Source: Nepenthes gracilis
Taxonomy: Eukaryota; Streptophyta; Magnoliopsida; Caryophyllales; Nepenthaceae
Direction: 5' to 3'
Length of the DNA: 64,000 nt
Assembly (NCBI GenBank): GCA_033239525.1
Contig: BSYO01000019.1
Coordinates: forward strand, 9,778,592-9,842,591
The translations under genes and the position numbers were made by a program. This document shows positions 24,380 through 36,300 of the stretch, piece after piece. Under the pieces are notes generated by a model, which saw nothing but the letters and a program-made list of their open reading frames with translations, was not told the origin of the DNA and made no database searches. Within the stretch, counting starts at the first letter, position 1, and every line of letters starts with the position of its first letter.

Positions 24380-27300
24380 TTTGGGATTTATATGTTCTTT
24401 TGTTTCTTCCAAGATTTACATGATATGTTTCCCTTCATCTTGAAGATTCTTAATTATTGAGTGATTATATTTGTGTGTTCTTCTGTAAATTCTGTGGATT
24501 GTGGAGGGAAGATGACTGAACTCTTAATTGAAAAAGTGATTGGTTATGTGTTGTTGAGGTTGTGCCGAGATTAGAAATGATCTTGAGGATTCAAGTGTAA
24601 CCGATGAGGATATTTGGTAAACTTTGAACAATCAGAAGTCAATGATTTGATGATTGAGAGTCTTTGAAATTAAGATATTCATAAGACAGGTGAAGAATCA
24701 CCATGAACCGGTCCCTTATCGAAACATGTATAGTTATAAAAGCCTGAAAGGAAAATCCTTGTGATTTTGCTTGAGGATAATCCAACGGAAAGGCCCCTGG
24801 GTTTTAGTTAGATTATTATGAAAGATTGAGTGGTCTAATTAGGAAGAATAACTTGGCTTGACGATTGAATATTAAGTTGCTAAATGTTAAAGTTTTGTCA
24901 GTAACTGGGGATTGTGACAAATAGTTAGATGAGTATTCGACTGGAAGGAGGAATATTTATGTTGTTTGGTTGATATGGTGAATAAGTAGAACTAATAATC
25001 TGAAATTGATCTTTCAGTGATAGGAATCCTTTTAGTGTTGAAAAGATACTCGAGGTATTGTGTAATTTACATCGAAAGGATACGATGTCCTGCGATTAGG
25101 TTATGCATTCTGAATGAGAGACAATGTTAATCAACTTAGGAAATAGACGTTGAGTCTAATTAGAAAATGAGACCGCCCCTTTTGAAGTCGGTAGGTGACT
25201 GTTCGAGACTCTAGTTATGAAAATCTTGAGAATGTATGTATTTAGAGGAATAGATCAACCCAATTTGTTTTAATGGACGGTTTAGAGGCAATTGAAATTG
25301 ACATTAATCTCTCAGGATTTGTATAGAATCGGAAGAGTATCGGTTAGAAGCTGTTGAAGGAACTTCAAGGCTTTTGGAAAGTAGGAATTAACTAATGGGC
25401 CAAGTAAGTTGCAAAGTAAGTTAGCACGGGTGGTAATGTTCCTAAAAAATATTAGAATTTTATCATTATATATCAATAGGTATCCACCCACAAGTAAAGT
25501 GGGGGAGAAGCTGTTGTTGAAATTATTTCACCCATAACTGAAATTTTGTGATGAGGTTCTTACCTTAAGGATTTGCGGTTAATACTTCTGGAAGAAATTA
25601 ATGTCTTGTGAACCTAAAGGTTAAAGGTTGTGACAGGTGGATCTCGGTGTGATTCGGAGGAGGTAAATGTTAAGATCGATAGTTGATATCAGCAGTTTTC
25701 ATTCAGGAATATACAGAATTGCCTCGGAGATAGCTCTGTTCTAATAATTTAAGGATTAAAATAGTTATGTTACGATAGAAAAGTAACCTTAAGAAATTCT
25801 AAGTGCTCTAATACTGTTAAAGAAATTCTAGGATTATGTTTTCCTGTATCGCTTGTAGATAGATGTCCTTGGGTTAAGTGGGAAAAAGAAATCCCTGGTT
25901 AGAGTTACCCTTCCATGGTTTGAATCCAGCCATTAGAAATTTCTGTTTAGAAAATTGTGGATTCTGTCATGGGAGATGGTTTTGTCTAATAAATTAAGGG
26001 TCAGAATAACTATGTTATGATGGAAGCTAACCTTAGGATTTTACAAGTGGATAGATTTGTCTGAGAATTATGTAGATGAACTTCGATATCTCGAGAGAAA
26101 ACGAGCATCAGTACTAAAAGTAAATATCAAGGGTCTATAGGCTTGATATGCTTTGGTGCCTTAAAGGATATGAGAAATGAAAATTTTTGGTAAACTCAGT
26201 TGTTTGGAAAATAGAATACTACTTTCCTAAGTTGAGAAGTAAAATTGTGTTTAGATTGTTGGGATTATGGAATTTTGAGATGAGAAAAACCCCGGTGGGT
26301 TTGTGTTAGAACAACTCACTAATTATGATTATGGATGACGTGTTTAGGTTTAATCAGTGGGCTTATCTGTATACCAACAAGATCTGAAATTGCTCAGTAT
26401 AGAAGTTTTGAGATTCTGAGGTTACAAATTGTTAAGGCCTTGAAATTTTAGGTAATAATCTAAAATTGTATCAAAATGCCATCTTATCGGTATACCAACT
26501 TAGGAATACCACATTCCTAAGTTGAGAAGTAAAACTGTATTTAGATTGTTGGGATTATGGAATTTTGAGATGAGAAAAACCCTGGTGGGTTTGTGTTAGA
26601 ACAACTCACTAATTATGATTATGGATGACGTGTTTAGGTTTAATCAGTGGGCTATCGGTATACCAACAAGATCTGAAATTGCTCAGTGTAGAAGTTTTGA
26701 GATTCTGATGTTACAAATTGTTAAGGCCTTGAAATTTTAGGTAATGATCTAAATTGTATCGAAATTATGATTACTATTATAGTTAGGATTTTTGTTCTGT
26801 GGTAAATTGAGGATCTGTGAGGATTAGTTTTGGTATTATGGCTATCCTAAAATCGGTTTTAATTAAGGTTACTGCGTAAATTAGGTGTTCGAAATGGAAT
26901 ATGTATCTGATGAAAATATCGATTTGATGACATACCAACGAAATGTGGATGATATAAAGTATCCTGTTTTAGATATTTGATTTTGGTTTGAAATTTATAT
27001 CAAAATCTTAACCGAACTTGGTAAAGGAATTGGGATGTTAGGTTGAAATTGTGATATTAAAGGTAATCAGATGATTGAAAAGTTGGATGATTTGACCAAA
27101 GTGCGCAGCAGAAATAATTGAATGATTAGTCCATGTATTAAGATCAGAATTTTGAAAGTCGGGGAGAATGCTCCAAATTTGAGGCATTTTGTCTGTGTAA
27201 GGTTTGGAACTAAGTCAGAAAAGTGGCTAATGAAATAGATGATCGACCTTCAGACTTAGTGAATTTGGATCTGGAAAAGACACGTCAAATAATGAGGAAT

Positions 27301-27441
27301 AAGGCAATTATGATATTTATGGTTTTCTAGGATAACTATCATGATTTAGAAATGAATTGGAGATATTAAGAAAGTTCCTTGATTATGAAAATTTAATAAT
27401 CATTAAATTTTGAGGACGAAATTTTTATAAATGAAAGAGAG
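24380..27441 (+). other. Non-coding interior of element C
   Basis: About 3 kb with stops in all frames. I looked for reverse transcriptase (YxDD, LPFG-like), RNase H and integrase motifs and found none. The end GAGGACGAAATTTTTATAA followed by AATGAAAGAGAG resembles the 3' end and polypurine tract of plant gypsy elements. Confidence 0.65.
26221..26755 (+). repeat. Direct duplication of about 245 bp at a 290-bp period inside element C
   Basis: 26221-26466 and 26511-26755 are nearly identical (shared landmarks CCTAAGTTGAGAAGTAAAA, GGATGACGTGTTTAGG, TATACCAACAAGATCTG), with about ten differences by eye. A short linker repeats TATCGGTATACCAAC at both ends, which may have mediated the duplication. 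Confidence 0.85.
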
Positions 27442-29082
27442 TGTAAGATCCCGACCCCAAAACATGATAATTATGGAATAAGTATGTAAATAAAAATAAT
27501 GTTCGAGCTTAAGTATGGTAAAAAATTTAATACCAAATCAAAAACGAGTGAAAAAGGGACAAAATAAGCTCGGCACTCGACTACCGCTCGAGCGCCAAGC
27601 TACGCAAAAAAGTGCAAAAGCACCGCCCGAGTGGTGCCTCAAGCGGAACGGGGGCGTGGCAGCCTACGAGGCTGCTGCTCAAGCACCAACCGAGGCGGAA
27701 AAATGCGCAAGGCTGCTCTTGAAGGCTGCTCGACTGGCGCTTGAGCGCTAGTCATGGGCCAAGCACGTGATCCTTCTTCCTCCATTTTTAAAATGGGAAA
27801 ATTAGGGTGGGGATCAGTAGAACGTACGACAGTAGCGAAGAGGAGAGGAAGGAAGGAGAGAAAAGAGAAGGAAAGGGGAGAAATTAGTTCCGATTCAATC
27901 CGAGAAAAATAACAGTAAATCGAGCTTAAGCAAGTGTACTTTGGACCTTATTTGCCGTTTTTATAGCGTTTTAATATCTCAAATATTATGTTTATACTCT
28001 AAATACATGTTTCTGCATGTTTCATGTAAATAATGCATGTTTCTGTAAACTATTCGGATAGATTTCATGTTTATCTACATGTATGACAATATATAGCCCT
28101 GATTTCATGTGTAAATCTGTATTCGGTGTCCGTTTTACGTCCAAAAGTTTTAACGAAACCCTAAGCACGAAATTGAAGGGATTTAACGGTTTTAATCCAT
28201 AAATTCTGATATGTGAAGGTTAATTTGTAAAAGAGTATTGCCCATGTTACGAATTGTAACTGAAAATTTTAGATAGGACTGCACTGTTGAGTTATAAAGA
28301 ATTACTGAAACATACTGAAGAGATAACCATGAGATTTTGATTGATTTTCTGAAGAACGATAGATTATAAGCTTTTCGATGTTGTAATTTAGGACCTAGGA
28401 CTGATATATGGTCAGGTAAGGTTCACCGACATACCTTAGAATATTATGGTGGTAATCGATGATAACTCTGTCCATGGAGTTATACGTGGTCCGCCTTTCT
28501 CCAGAGCGACAACCTAGAGGGTAGTTACTATTACCGACCAACATCACCATTCCAAAATCCCACGAGAAGGTATATATCCCACGAGAAGGGATAACCATTA
28601 CTGGCCTTAGATTGTGTGAAGTGAACACAATCTATCCTCGATTATTTATCCCCTTGACTAGTATGGTCTAGTAATGTGGTCCTCCTGATAGTAAAATGAA
28701 ATTTTCTAGAATTTATAGAGTTGATACTATTTTTTGATTTCTGAAGTATGTTTTACAGATTTATGATTATCGAAGCGTGATTATACCGATTCATGATTTT
28801 CGACGCATGTTTAAATAGCATTATGCTTTATCTTTATTCCATGAATGCTTCTGTTTTCCTGATGTTATCATGGTTTTCTACTCTCATAAATATCTGTTTT
28901 ACATAAAAGTATAAATAATGATTACCGAGACCTGTTCATATTGAATTATACTTTTCTCATGCTTTTCGTATATGTTTTTGTTCTTTGACAGTCTCTAAAA
29001 CCTTATGTTGGGATTTGAGCTTCTATTCCTATATCTGAAATGACGGAATTATCTGAGGACACAAAAAAAACCCGTTCCGTCA
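27442..29082 (+). repeat. 3' LTR of element C
   Basis: Starts TGTAAGATCC and ends CCGTTCCGTCA; pairs with 21350-22995. Confidence 0.9.
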
Positions 29083-29904
29083 TGGCTTAACCTTTGGTGG
29101 CACCAATTTTTCTTTTACGTGCTTTTAGTGGTGACACGACAACAGCCACTATATCTTCTACGCCGGTCACCCACTCAGCAAATGCTATAATTTTCGGTAA
29201 AAGAAGACAATCTCTATTCTTATCACTAAAAGAATCCATCTTCTCCCGAATTATATCAACAAACGGTTTCTCTAATTCCACATCTCGAGGAGTAACCCTA
29301 CCAGTGAGTGAGTTGGAAACTCTTCCCTAACCACAAGGAACAACCACAGATAACCTCATAAAGAAAAATCGATCTTTCCAGTCTTTCACAGACTCGTGAA
29401 TTAACCCAGAGATGCTCAGTTCTCTAGGGGATAATGAAATCCAATCGCCACTTTGGACAAATCGGAATATGACCTTGACAATGGTGGAGTTAAGTTCTAA
29501 CCCATGAAAACGAAAGAAGATACAGAGATTGCAAATATACCTTACGGCGTTGGCATAAAACCTAGCACTAGGAATGCCAAATTTTTTGAACATTTGGAGC
29601 AATTCGCGCACTATAGGAATGTGAAGGCCATTCCTTAGATGAATCTCAACATGGTGATGGAGTTAGCAGGGGGAGCGCAGGCCCTGTCGTTCTCACCAGG
29701 CACCACAAACGAAATCTCCCTAGGAATGTTGAACTGGGAGTTCAACCTCTCAATGTCATCCACAGAAAGAAATGAGCAAGTATCAGCAACTCTAAGAGTC
29801 ATGAGAGCAAAACTTTGAAGAGTAAGGAGGAAATGACCAGAAAAGGAAAAGTTAGGGTTTGCAGATTGAAGACAATGAAGAAAACTAACCCAAAACAGTG
29901 CCGA

Positions 29905-29912
29905 ATTTATAG
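29905..29912 (-). promoter_or_regulatory. TATA-like box of the element B antisense ORF
   Basis: CTATAAAT on the minus strand, about 103 bases upstream of the antisense ATG at 29802 and followed by TCGGCACTG and a leader containing AACCCTAAC. Element E has a related TTTTTAAG followed by TGCCG about 94 bases before its own antisense ATG. The promoter role is inferred. Confidence 0.5.
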
Positions 29913-30084
29913 TAGATATTTCAGAGTTGTAAACGCGCTACTTTTGAATTGAAAGTACGCGTGGTTTCGGTGAATGACATGATTACCAATCCATGTGTCA
30001 TTTGGAAAATCGTCATCATTAATGACACGGCTGACAGCACCAAGATAAACTTCAAAAAACAAACCGGTTACTTGCTGATGGATC

Positions 30085-30450
30085 CACTCCAGAGACGTAG
30101 TCACTCCGGAGACCTTCATCCTCTACGGAGACTTCATCACTTTGAATACCTTCATCTTCTCCAAAGATCTTGTCGCTCCAGAAACCTTCATCTTCTCCAT
30201 AGACCTTCATTTTCTCTGAAGATCTTGTCACTCCGGAAACCTTCATCTTCTCCAGATACCTCATCACTCCAGAGACTTTCATCTTCTCCGGAGATCTTAT
30301 CCCTTTGAAAACCCTCATCTTCTTAGAATATCTTATCACTCTAGAGACCTTCATCTCCAAAAATGTTCATCTTCTCTGAAGACCTTCATCTTCTCTAGTG
30401 ATCTTGTCACTCCGAATACCTTCATCCTCTCTAGGAGTTTATTATTTTGG
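30085..30450. repeat. 36-bp minisatellite in the 3' region of element B
   Basis: About ten degenerate units built on ACCTTCATCTTCTCC plus GGAGATCTTGTCACTCCAGAA, period close to 36. The array lies between the antisense ORF promoter and the 3' LTR. There are no distinct spacers between units, so this is a true tandem array. Tandem repeats in the 3' region are a known feature of Tat/Ogre-type elements. Confidence 0.85.
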
Positions 30451-30644
30451 AGCTTTCATCCCACTCCGAATTTCATCCATTCCTAGGGTTGGATCACTTT
30501 CGCTCAGTTTCGTCCCTTATTGACTTCAAGAAATTTAGCTACAAGTACCAAAGTAAAAATAAAGAGCAGATGGGAAAGGAGAAGTACATCATCAATGAAC
30601 ATACCAGAGGTTTAAAATTAAAAACCTCTAGCAATGGGGGCTAG

Positions 30645-33329
30645 TGATGAGTACGAATGTAGTTGGGCCCACCATCAGAAAGGCTGTCTAGGCTATGATG
30701 TGAAATGGGCTAGACTAACATCGAGCCCCACGAACATAGCCCAACAAAGTCCTATTCTATAAACCGTTGCACACGATCCCACAATCGGAGACCTTAACTG
30801 GTTGTCCTCATCCAGCGTGATGTCGGAAGTCATGAAGAAACGAACAAGCAGAGACCGTTTAAGCATCATATAAAAGAAAAGGGAAACCAATGATGAAAGG
30901 GGGATCCTAAAAAAACAAACCCGGACTTCTCAAATATTCATTTCATGATTTGGACTGATACTGGGATAAGATACTAGACTAAACACTTGGACTAAAAATT
31001 TCCTCTCATTCTTTTAAAAATTTATTCTTTATTTAAAAAAGGAATTGATTTGAGCATTGAAGTATCTGTCGGGGGGAACGCGTCTTCAGTGGCGTTTCTC
31101 CTCTGGCTAGGCGGCGCCAGAGCCGGCCACGGCCGGTCTCCTGGTTGCTCCGCCCGGTTGCATCTCGTCTTCCGCCTCCTGCTCTCTTCCTTCCCGGATC
31201 CTAGATCTGGTTTCGTCGGCACTCTGAGGCTTCGTCAGTGGCTGTGAACTCGGTCCGAAGCCCCCACCTCTGCCCGTTAAGAACGACTCCTCTGAGGCTC
31301 GATAGCTTGCTCTGGACTATCTCTTCCTTCTTCTCGGTTCTCCCCTTGGCTGTGCGCTAAGGTATGGCTGAGATTTCAGTGCTTCTTACCTTTTCGATTT
31401 TGATGTTGTCTGTAGCATTTGTTGGCTCTCTGCTGCTCGATGGACCTGGCGCAGTCGAATGTCTCTGCTGCCAGCTCTGATGTTCCGCTACCTGTGTTTC
31501 AATCCTGTTGTATGGGTTGGGGGACCCCGTGCAGCTCTGGATTGGTTCTATTAGGCGGTGGGTCTTGAAGAGCCGGCCGAGGATCCGGCTGGTTGCTCTT
31601 GTCCCTCCTGTTGTGGTGAGATCCTTCTGTTTTCTTGGCTTTGGATTGGGCTGTCGCTTTGAGATTCGATTTGCTGAGTTCTCACAGGTCGCATGCGAAA
31701 TCAGCTAGTTGTGCCTTTCTCGCCTCTTATGTTTGCGAGCATTGATGCCGCATCCATTTTGATTGCACTTATTTGTAGTTCGTTGAAATTTTCTGAAGCT
31801 GCCTTTCTGGTTCTGACACTGTAATCTGTCCGGCGTTGATGGCTTTGAGGATCCTTAGCCAATGTGCTTCCTCCCCTTTGGACGGGTTGGGGGTTACCCG
31901 TCTAGTCTTTGGCTTAGGGCCTTCCGGGGCCGTGGGTCCGATGAGTGTCGGTGGACTTATTCTGATTTGCTAGTGACCCTTTCTTTGCGGTGAAGATCCT
32001 ACCATATGTCGCCCCTTTGGGGAGATTAGTTTAGTTGACAAGCTGTGGTCATACCCCGAGTAATGAGTTTGGATGCGGCATGTTGGGCTAAATTTTGCCC
32101 TTTCGGCTATTAGTTCTTTCAAGTTTGGATTGCCAAATTTATTCTTCTTTGAAGATGATGTGGCTTAGCCCTTGGAGTTGAAGCCGGTGTTAGTTGTATG
32201 AGGTCTTGATCTGGTTGATCCTGTTGCCTCTGTACATACTCTTTGAACTCAGCCTTTGGTTACGCAATGATGGATTGTGGCGGGGCTGTCCTGATTTTGT
32301 TGTTGCATACCTTTTGTGGATATGTAGTATCTTTGCCGCAAGTTGTCTTCATTGTGTTTTCTTGCCTTTTTCTCGGGGCCTTTTGTTAGACCTGTTTGGC
32401 CCTATTTGTTGGACGGCTTAGCGGGCTTATCTTGTTCTGTGCGATTTGGACAGGCTTTTTCCCTTTGATGTTTTTCTTGTATCAATGGATCCTCTGTTTG
32501 CTCCGAGGCATGCTATGTTTTGTGGTACCGGTGCGGTAGTACCGAGAGAAAGGAATTTATAGCCGGGAGGAGCTGCGGTGCTTCTTAGTACCCAAAATGC
32601 TATTCATTTCTTGAATTTTGGTTGTGATGTATTGAAGCAGATGCTTGGTTTGCCGGTTTTGGCTGTGGTCTGGAGGCTGCTTTGCTGGTTTGGGCTGGCA
32701 TTGATGATGGGATGTGGGCTGTGATGCTAAATTTTGAGTTGACCGGTCTGCATCCTCTTGATCCATGCTGCCAATGGTCTTGCCTAAATCACCCGTAGCT
32801 GTTGATGGTGGATTGGGGTGGATTTCTGATTGCAGTAATGAAATGGCAGCTGCTGATGTAAATTAGCATGGATTGTCCTACTGCTTTTCATGGAATGATG
32901 AAGGCTGGAAAATCTCCTTCGTGTGCTGGACTGTATAGACTGCCTTGGAATGGCATGTTTTTTTTTTTGTTTTGGAACCACTTTATTGATGTTAGAGTGG
33001 TTTGTTTGTGTTGTATGAATACCAGCAATTTTATTTTTCTGTTGGTTTCATGCGTTGTGCTCGGGGCATGCCCTAGCGAATATGGTTTATTCCCAAGTCG
33101 GAACACTTGAAAATAAATCATTACTTGTAAATTTTTTCTCCCATTAATCCAAATCACTCACTTACTTACCAAAAAATAGTATCTGTCAGGGGGAGTAAGC
33201 CCCGATTGTACTATGATTCTTAGTTTTAGTTGTGGTGTGCAGGTCTTAGATTGTCAAGAATGGAGTGGAGATCCAGTAGAGAAGGTGTTTTTGAGACACA
33301 TCATGAATCAAGATCCCTAAGACGCATCA
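30645..33329 (+). repeat. 3' LTR of element B, enlarged by insertion D
   Basis: The left part (30645-31076) and right part (33178-33329) together match the 569-bp 5' LTR. The middle 2.1 kb is foreign. The LTR ends GACGCATCA, followed by the AAGTC target duplication and the resumed coding sequence of element A. Confidence 0.9.
31077..33177 (+). mobile_element. Insertion D: poly(A)-ending non-LTR-type element in the 3' LTR of B
   Basis: It is flanked by copies of AGTATCTGTC(G/A)GGGGG (31061-31076 and 33178-33193), a ~16-bp target duplication with one mismatch. The length and the A-run at the 3' end (CACTTACTTACCAAAAAA) point to target-primed insertion by LINE machinery. The 5' end is GC-rich (GCGTCTTCAGTGGCG). 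I see no reverse transcriptase or endonuclease motif, so it is either a non-autonomous element, a 5'-UTR/3'-UTR deletion derivative of a LINE, or a copied host transcript. The same 12-bp 3' end occurs at 50688 in SEC23. Confidence 0.75.
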
Positions 33330-36300
33330 AAGTCAAAGGCTCCAATTTCAGGAAAAGTGTTTGCATTGATAGAACAAGATGCCGAAGCTTCCTCGATAGT
33401 TGTGGAAGGTATTCTTCCTATCTTTTCTATACTTGCTCATGTGTTGATCGATTCTGGTTCCACCCATTCTTTTGTGGCACCGGCTTTCGCTACAAGACTT
33501 GGGGTAAAAGTGTCACCCTTAGACTTTATTTTTTCGGTTTCGACGCCGGTTGGCGAGTCTATCCTACTCACTAAGATGTACCCTCGATGCATAGTTCATG
33601 TTGGTGATTATGAGTTACCAGTTGATCTCATTCCATTAGGGATGGTGAGTTTTGATGTGATTTTAGGGATGGACTGATTAGCTACCTACCATGCCCGGGT
33701 GGATTGTTTTCGAAAGATTGTGACCTTTTCTATTGATGGAATTAAGGAGTTTGAGTTTTGTGGCTTTGGGAACTGTATTGTGACTCCTATGACTTCAGTT
33801 TTACACTCTTGCCATCTACTTCATAGTGGGTGCCTGGGTTCTTAGCTTTTGTATCTTCAACCACATCGGGGAAATGACAAATTGAGGACATTGATGTAGT
33901 TCAAGAGTTTGTAGACGTCTTCCCTTATGAGTTGCCTGGCTTACCCCCTGACCGCAAAATTAAATTCGTGATCGACTTGTTACCAATAGCTGCACCAATC
34001 TCTAGAGCACCATATTGAATGGCTCCAGCTGAGTTAAAGGAGTTAAAGGTTTAGTTACAGGAACTTTTAGATCAGTGGTTCATTAGAACTAGTGTTTCAT
34101 CATGGGGAGCACCTGTGCTATTTGTTAAAAAGAAAGATGGTTCGATGCGATTGTATATTGACTACAGGGAGCTCAACAAATTGACCATTAAGAATAAATA
34201 TCCATTGACCCAAATAGATGACCTCTTCAACCAGTTGCAGGGAGCAAGCGTGTTTTCAAAAATCAACCTAAGATTGGGTTACCATCAATTAAAGATTAAG
34301 GAGAGTGACGCCTCAAAGACCGCCTTTCGATCCAGATATGGGCACTATGAGTTTCTAGTGATGCCCTTCGGCCTAACAAATATACCAGCTGTATTTATGG
34401 ACCTAATGAATAGGGTATTTAGACCCTTTTTGGATAGTTTTGTGATAGCCTTTATTGACGATATTCTGATCTACTCTAAAGGAATTGTTGAGCATGGAAA
34501 GCATCTAAGAATGGTACTTCAGAAGTTGCATGAAGAGCGTTTGTATGCTAAGTTCAAGAAGTTTGAGTTTTAGCAAAAAGAATCACATTTTTGGGCCATG
34601 TTATTTCAGGGGTCAGAGTATCTATGGATCCATCTAAAACTGAGGCAATAACAAATTGGGCTCATCCTACCACTCCATCTGAGGTGAGAAGCTTTCTTGG
34701 CTTAGCAAGGTATTACAGGAGGTTTGTGGAAGGATTTTCTAGTATTGCCATGTCGATGATAAAATTGACACAAAAAAATGAGAAATTTATTTGGTCGGAT
34801 GAGTGTGAACAAAGTTTTCAAGAATTAAAGAAGAAATTGACCATTGGACCCATTTTGATGATTCCGCATGAATCAGGTAGATTTGTAGTATATTGTGATG
34901 CTTCGCAGAAAGGTCTAGGCTGTGTATTAATGCAACATGGAAGGTAATTGCTTGTGGGTCTCGTCAGTTAAAGCCCTATGAGAAGAGATATCTGACTCAT
35001 GATCTAGAGTTAGCCGCAATTGTCTTTGCACTAAAATCTTGGAGACATTATCTATATGGGGAGGAGTTCATTATCTATACCGATAATAAAAGTTTGAAAT
35101 ACCTCTTCTTATAGAAAGAGTTGAATATTCGTCAAAGATGGTGGATGATTCTTCTTAAAGATTATGACTGTCAGATATTATATCAACCAAGCAAGGCAAA
35201 TGTAGTGGCTGACGTGCTCAGTAGGATGTCAACTGGTCTTTTAGCTCACTTAATGATGAGAGAATAGAAAATGTTAGAGGAGGTCAAGGATTGTGACATT
35301 CAGCTTCACTCGAGCGATCCTCAAATGATAGTATGGTACCTTAAGGTTCAACCAGACTTATTGGAACAAATTTGTGTTGCTCAGAGGGATGATCCGAAAC
35401 TTTTGGCCATTATTAAGGAACTACCTTGTCAGTCCCGAGCAGAGTATATTGATTTTTTGGGACCGAATTTGCATTCCTAGCTTGACTGGATTGAGAAAGG
35501 AAATAATGCAAGAGGCACATCGTTTTAAGTATATGATGCATCTAAGATCTACAAAGATGTATCGTGACTTAAGGAAGACTTTTTGGTGGAAAGGTATGAA
35601 AAGAGAGATAGCAGATTTTATTTCTGGATGCCTAATTTGTCAGCAAGTCAAGACAGAACATCAAAGACTAGCAGGAAAGCTTCAATCAATGCCAATTTCT
35701 AGTTGGAAATGGGAACATGTCTCTGTGGATTTCATTGTTGGGCTACCAAGAACCGTTAGAGGCAATGACGCTATATGGGTCGTAGTGGATCGATTAACTA
35801 AGTCGGCACATTTCCTTGCCATAAAGTTGACACACTCTATGGATCGACTTGCCAGACTTTATATTGACAAGATAGTCAGACTACATGGGATACTAGCTAG
35901 TACCGTCTCAGATAGAGACCCAAGATTTGTCTCACAGTTTTGGAGGAGTCTTCACAAAGAGTTAGGGACGAGATTGAATTTCAGCACTACCTTTCACCCT
36001 CAGACTAATGGCTAGATGGAAAGAACTATTCAAACAGTCAAGGACATGCTCAAGAGTTCAGTTTTAGAGTTAGAAGGCTATTGGGACACATACTTATCAC
36101 TTGCAGAGTTCGCATACATCAATACCTTCCAAGTTAGTATTAGGATGGCACCATTCGAAGCCTTATACGAAAGAAAATGTCGATCATTGATAAGTTGGGA
36201 AGAGGTTGGAGATCGTCAAATTTTTGGTCCTGATCTCGTTCAGGAGAAGACAGAAAGAATTCAGTTGATATGTGAATGAACGCGAGTAGCCTAAAGTCGA

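Larger units (their letters stand above)
21350..29082 (+). mobile_element. Element C: gag-only LTR retrotransposon inserted in element B
   Basis: LTRs at 21350-22995 and 27442-29082 (1646 and 1641 bp) start TGTGAGATCC / TGTAAGATCC and end CATCA / CGTCA. They match closely by eye along their whole length. A TTGGTATCAGAG primer site follows the 5' LTR. The sequence GGCTT occurs at 21345-21349 and 29084-29088, a 5-bp target duplication if the LTR ends one base further. The 4.4-kb interior has a gag but no protease, reverse transcriptase or integrase motif that I can recognise. The pattern (long LTRs plus gag only) matches non-autonomous TR-GAG/LARD-type elements. It is the youngest full LTR element of the nest by position. 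Confidence 0.88.
20395..29802 (-). pseudogene. Antisense extra ORF of element B, with intron, split by element C
   Basis: Read on the minus strand, an ATG at 29802 opens MTLRVADTCSFLSVDDIERL and continues to RACAPP. After a stop at 29635-29637 and a frame change, 29611-29090 reads IFFRFHGLELNS and WKDRFFFMR, resembling the plant 'putative gypsy type transposon' (Transposase_28-like) domain. Element C then interrupts at 29088/21349. When C is excluded the frame continues through one stop into 21349-20787, an acidic Pro/Ser-rich stretch (GLEFEFTTGEDPPV). An intron of 74 nt (20713-20786, GTAAGA...CTTAG) keeps phase and leads to MFDTLKIGFQQRKL and a Leu/Gln-rich probable coiled coil ending at TAG (20395-20397). 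Function unknown; extra antisense ORFs are known in Tat elements. Confidence 0.75.
13558..33329 (+). mobile_element. Element B: Tat-like Ty3/gypsy retrotransposon inserted in element A
   Basis: LTRs are 13558-14126 and 30645-33329 (the latter enlarged by insertion D). The target duplication AAGTC is exact (13553-13557 and 33330-33334) and removing B rejoins gag and protease of A. A TTGGCACCGTCTGTGG primer site follows the 5' LTR; AATGGGGGCTAG precedes the 3' LTR. The layout is gag, protease, reverse transcriptase, two RNase H-like domains and integrase up to about 19659, then a long 3' region with an antisense ORF and a 36-bp minisatellite. A second, archaeal-type RNase H and an antisense extra ORF are known for the Tat lineage. 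All ORFs carry stops. Confidence 0.92.

Noticed and set aside
30085..30450. Regular ~36-bp repeats that could suggest a CRISPR array
   Set aside because: The units abut each other with no unique spacers, lie in a plant retrotransposon and have no cas genes; it is a minisatellite.
31050..31247. Open frames in the GC-rich start of insertion D on both strands
   Set aside because: High GC content removes stop codons; no recognisable domain and no agreement between strands.
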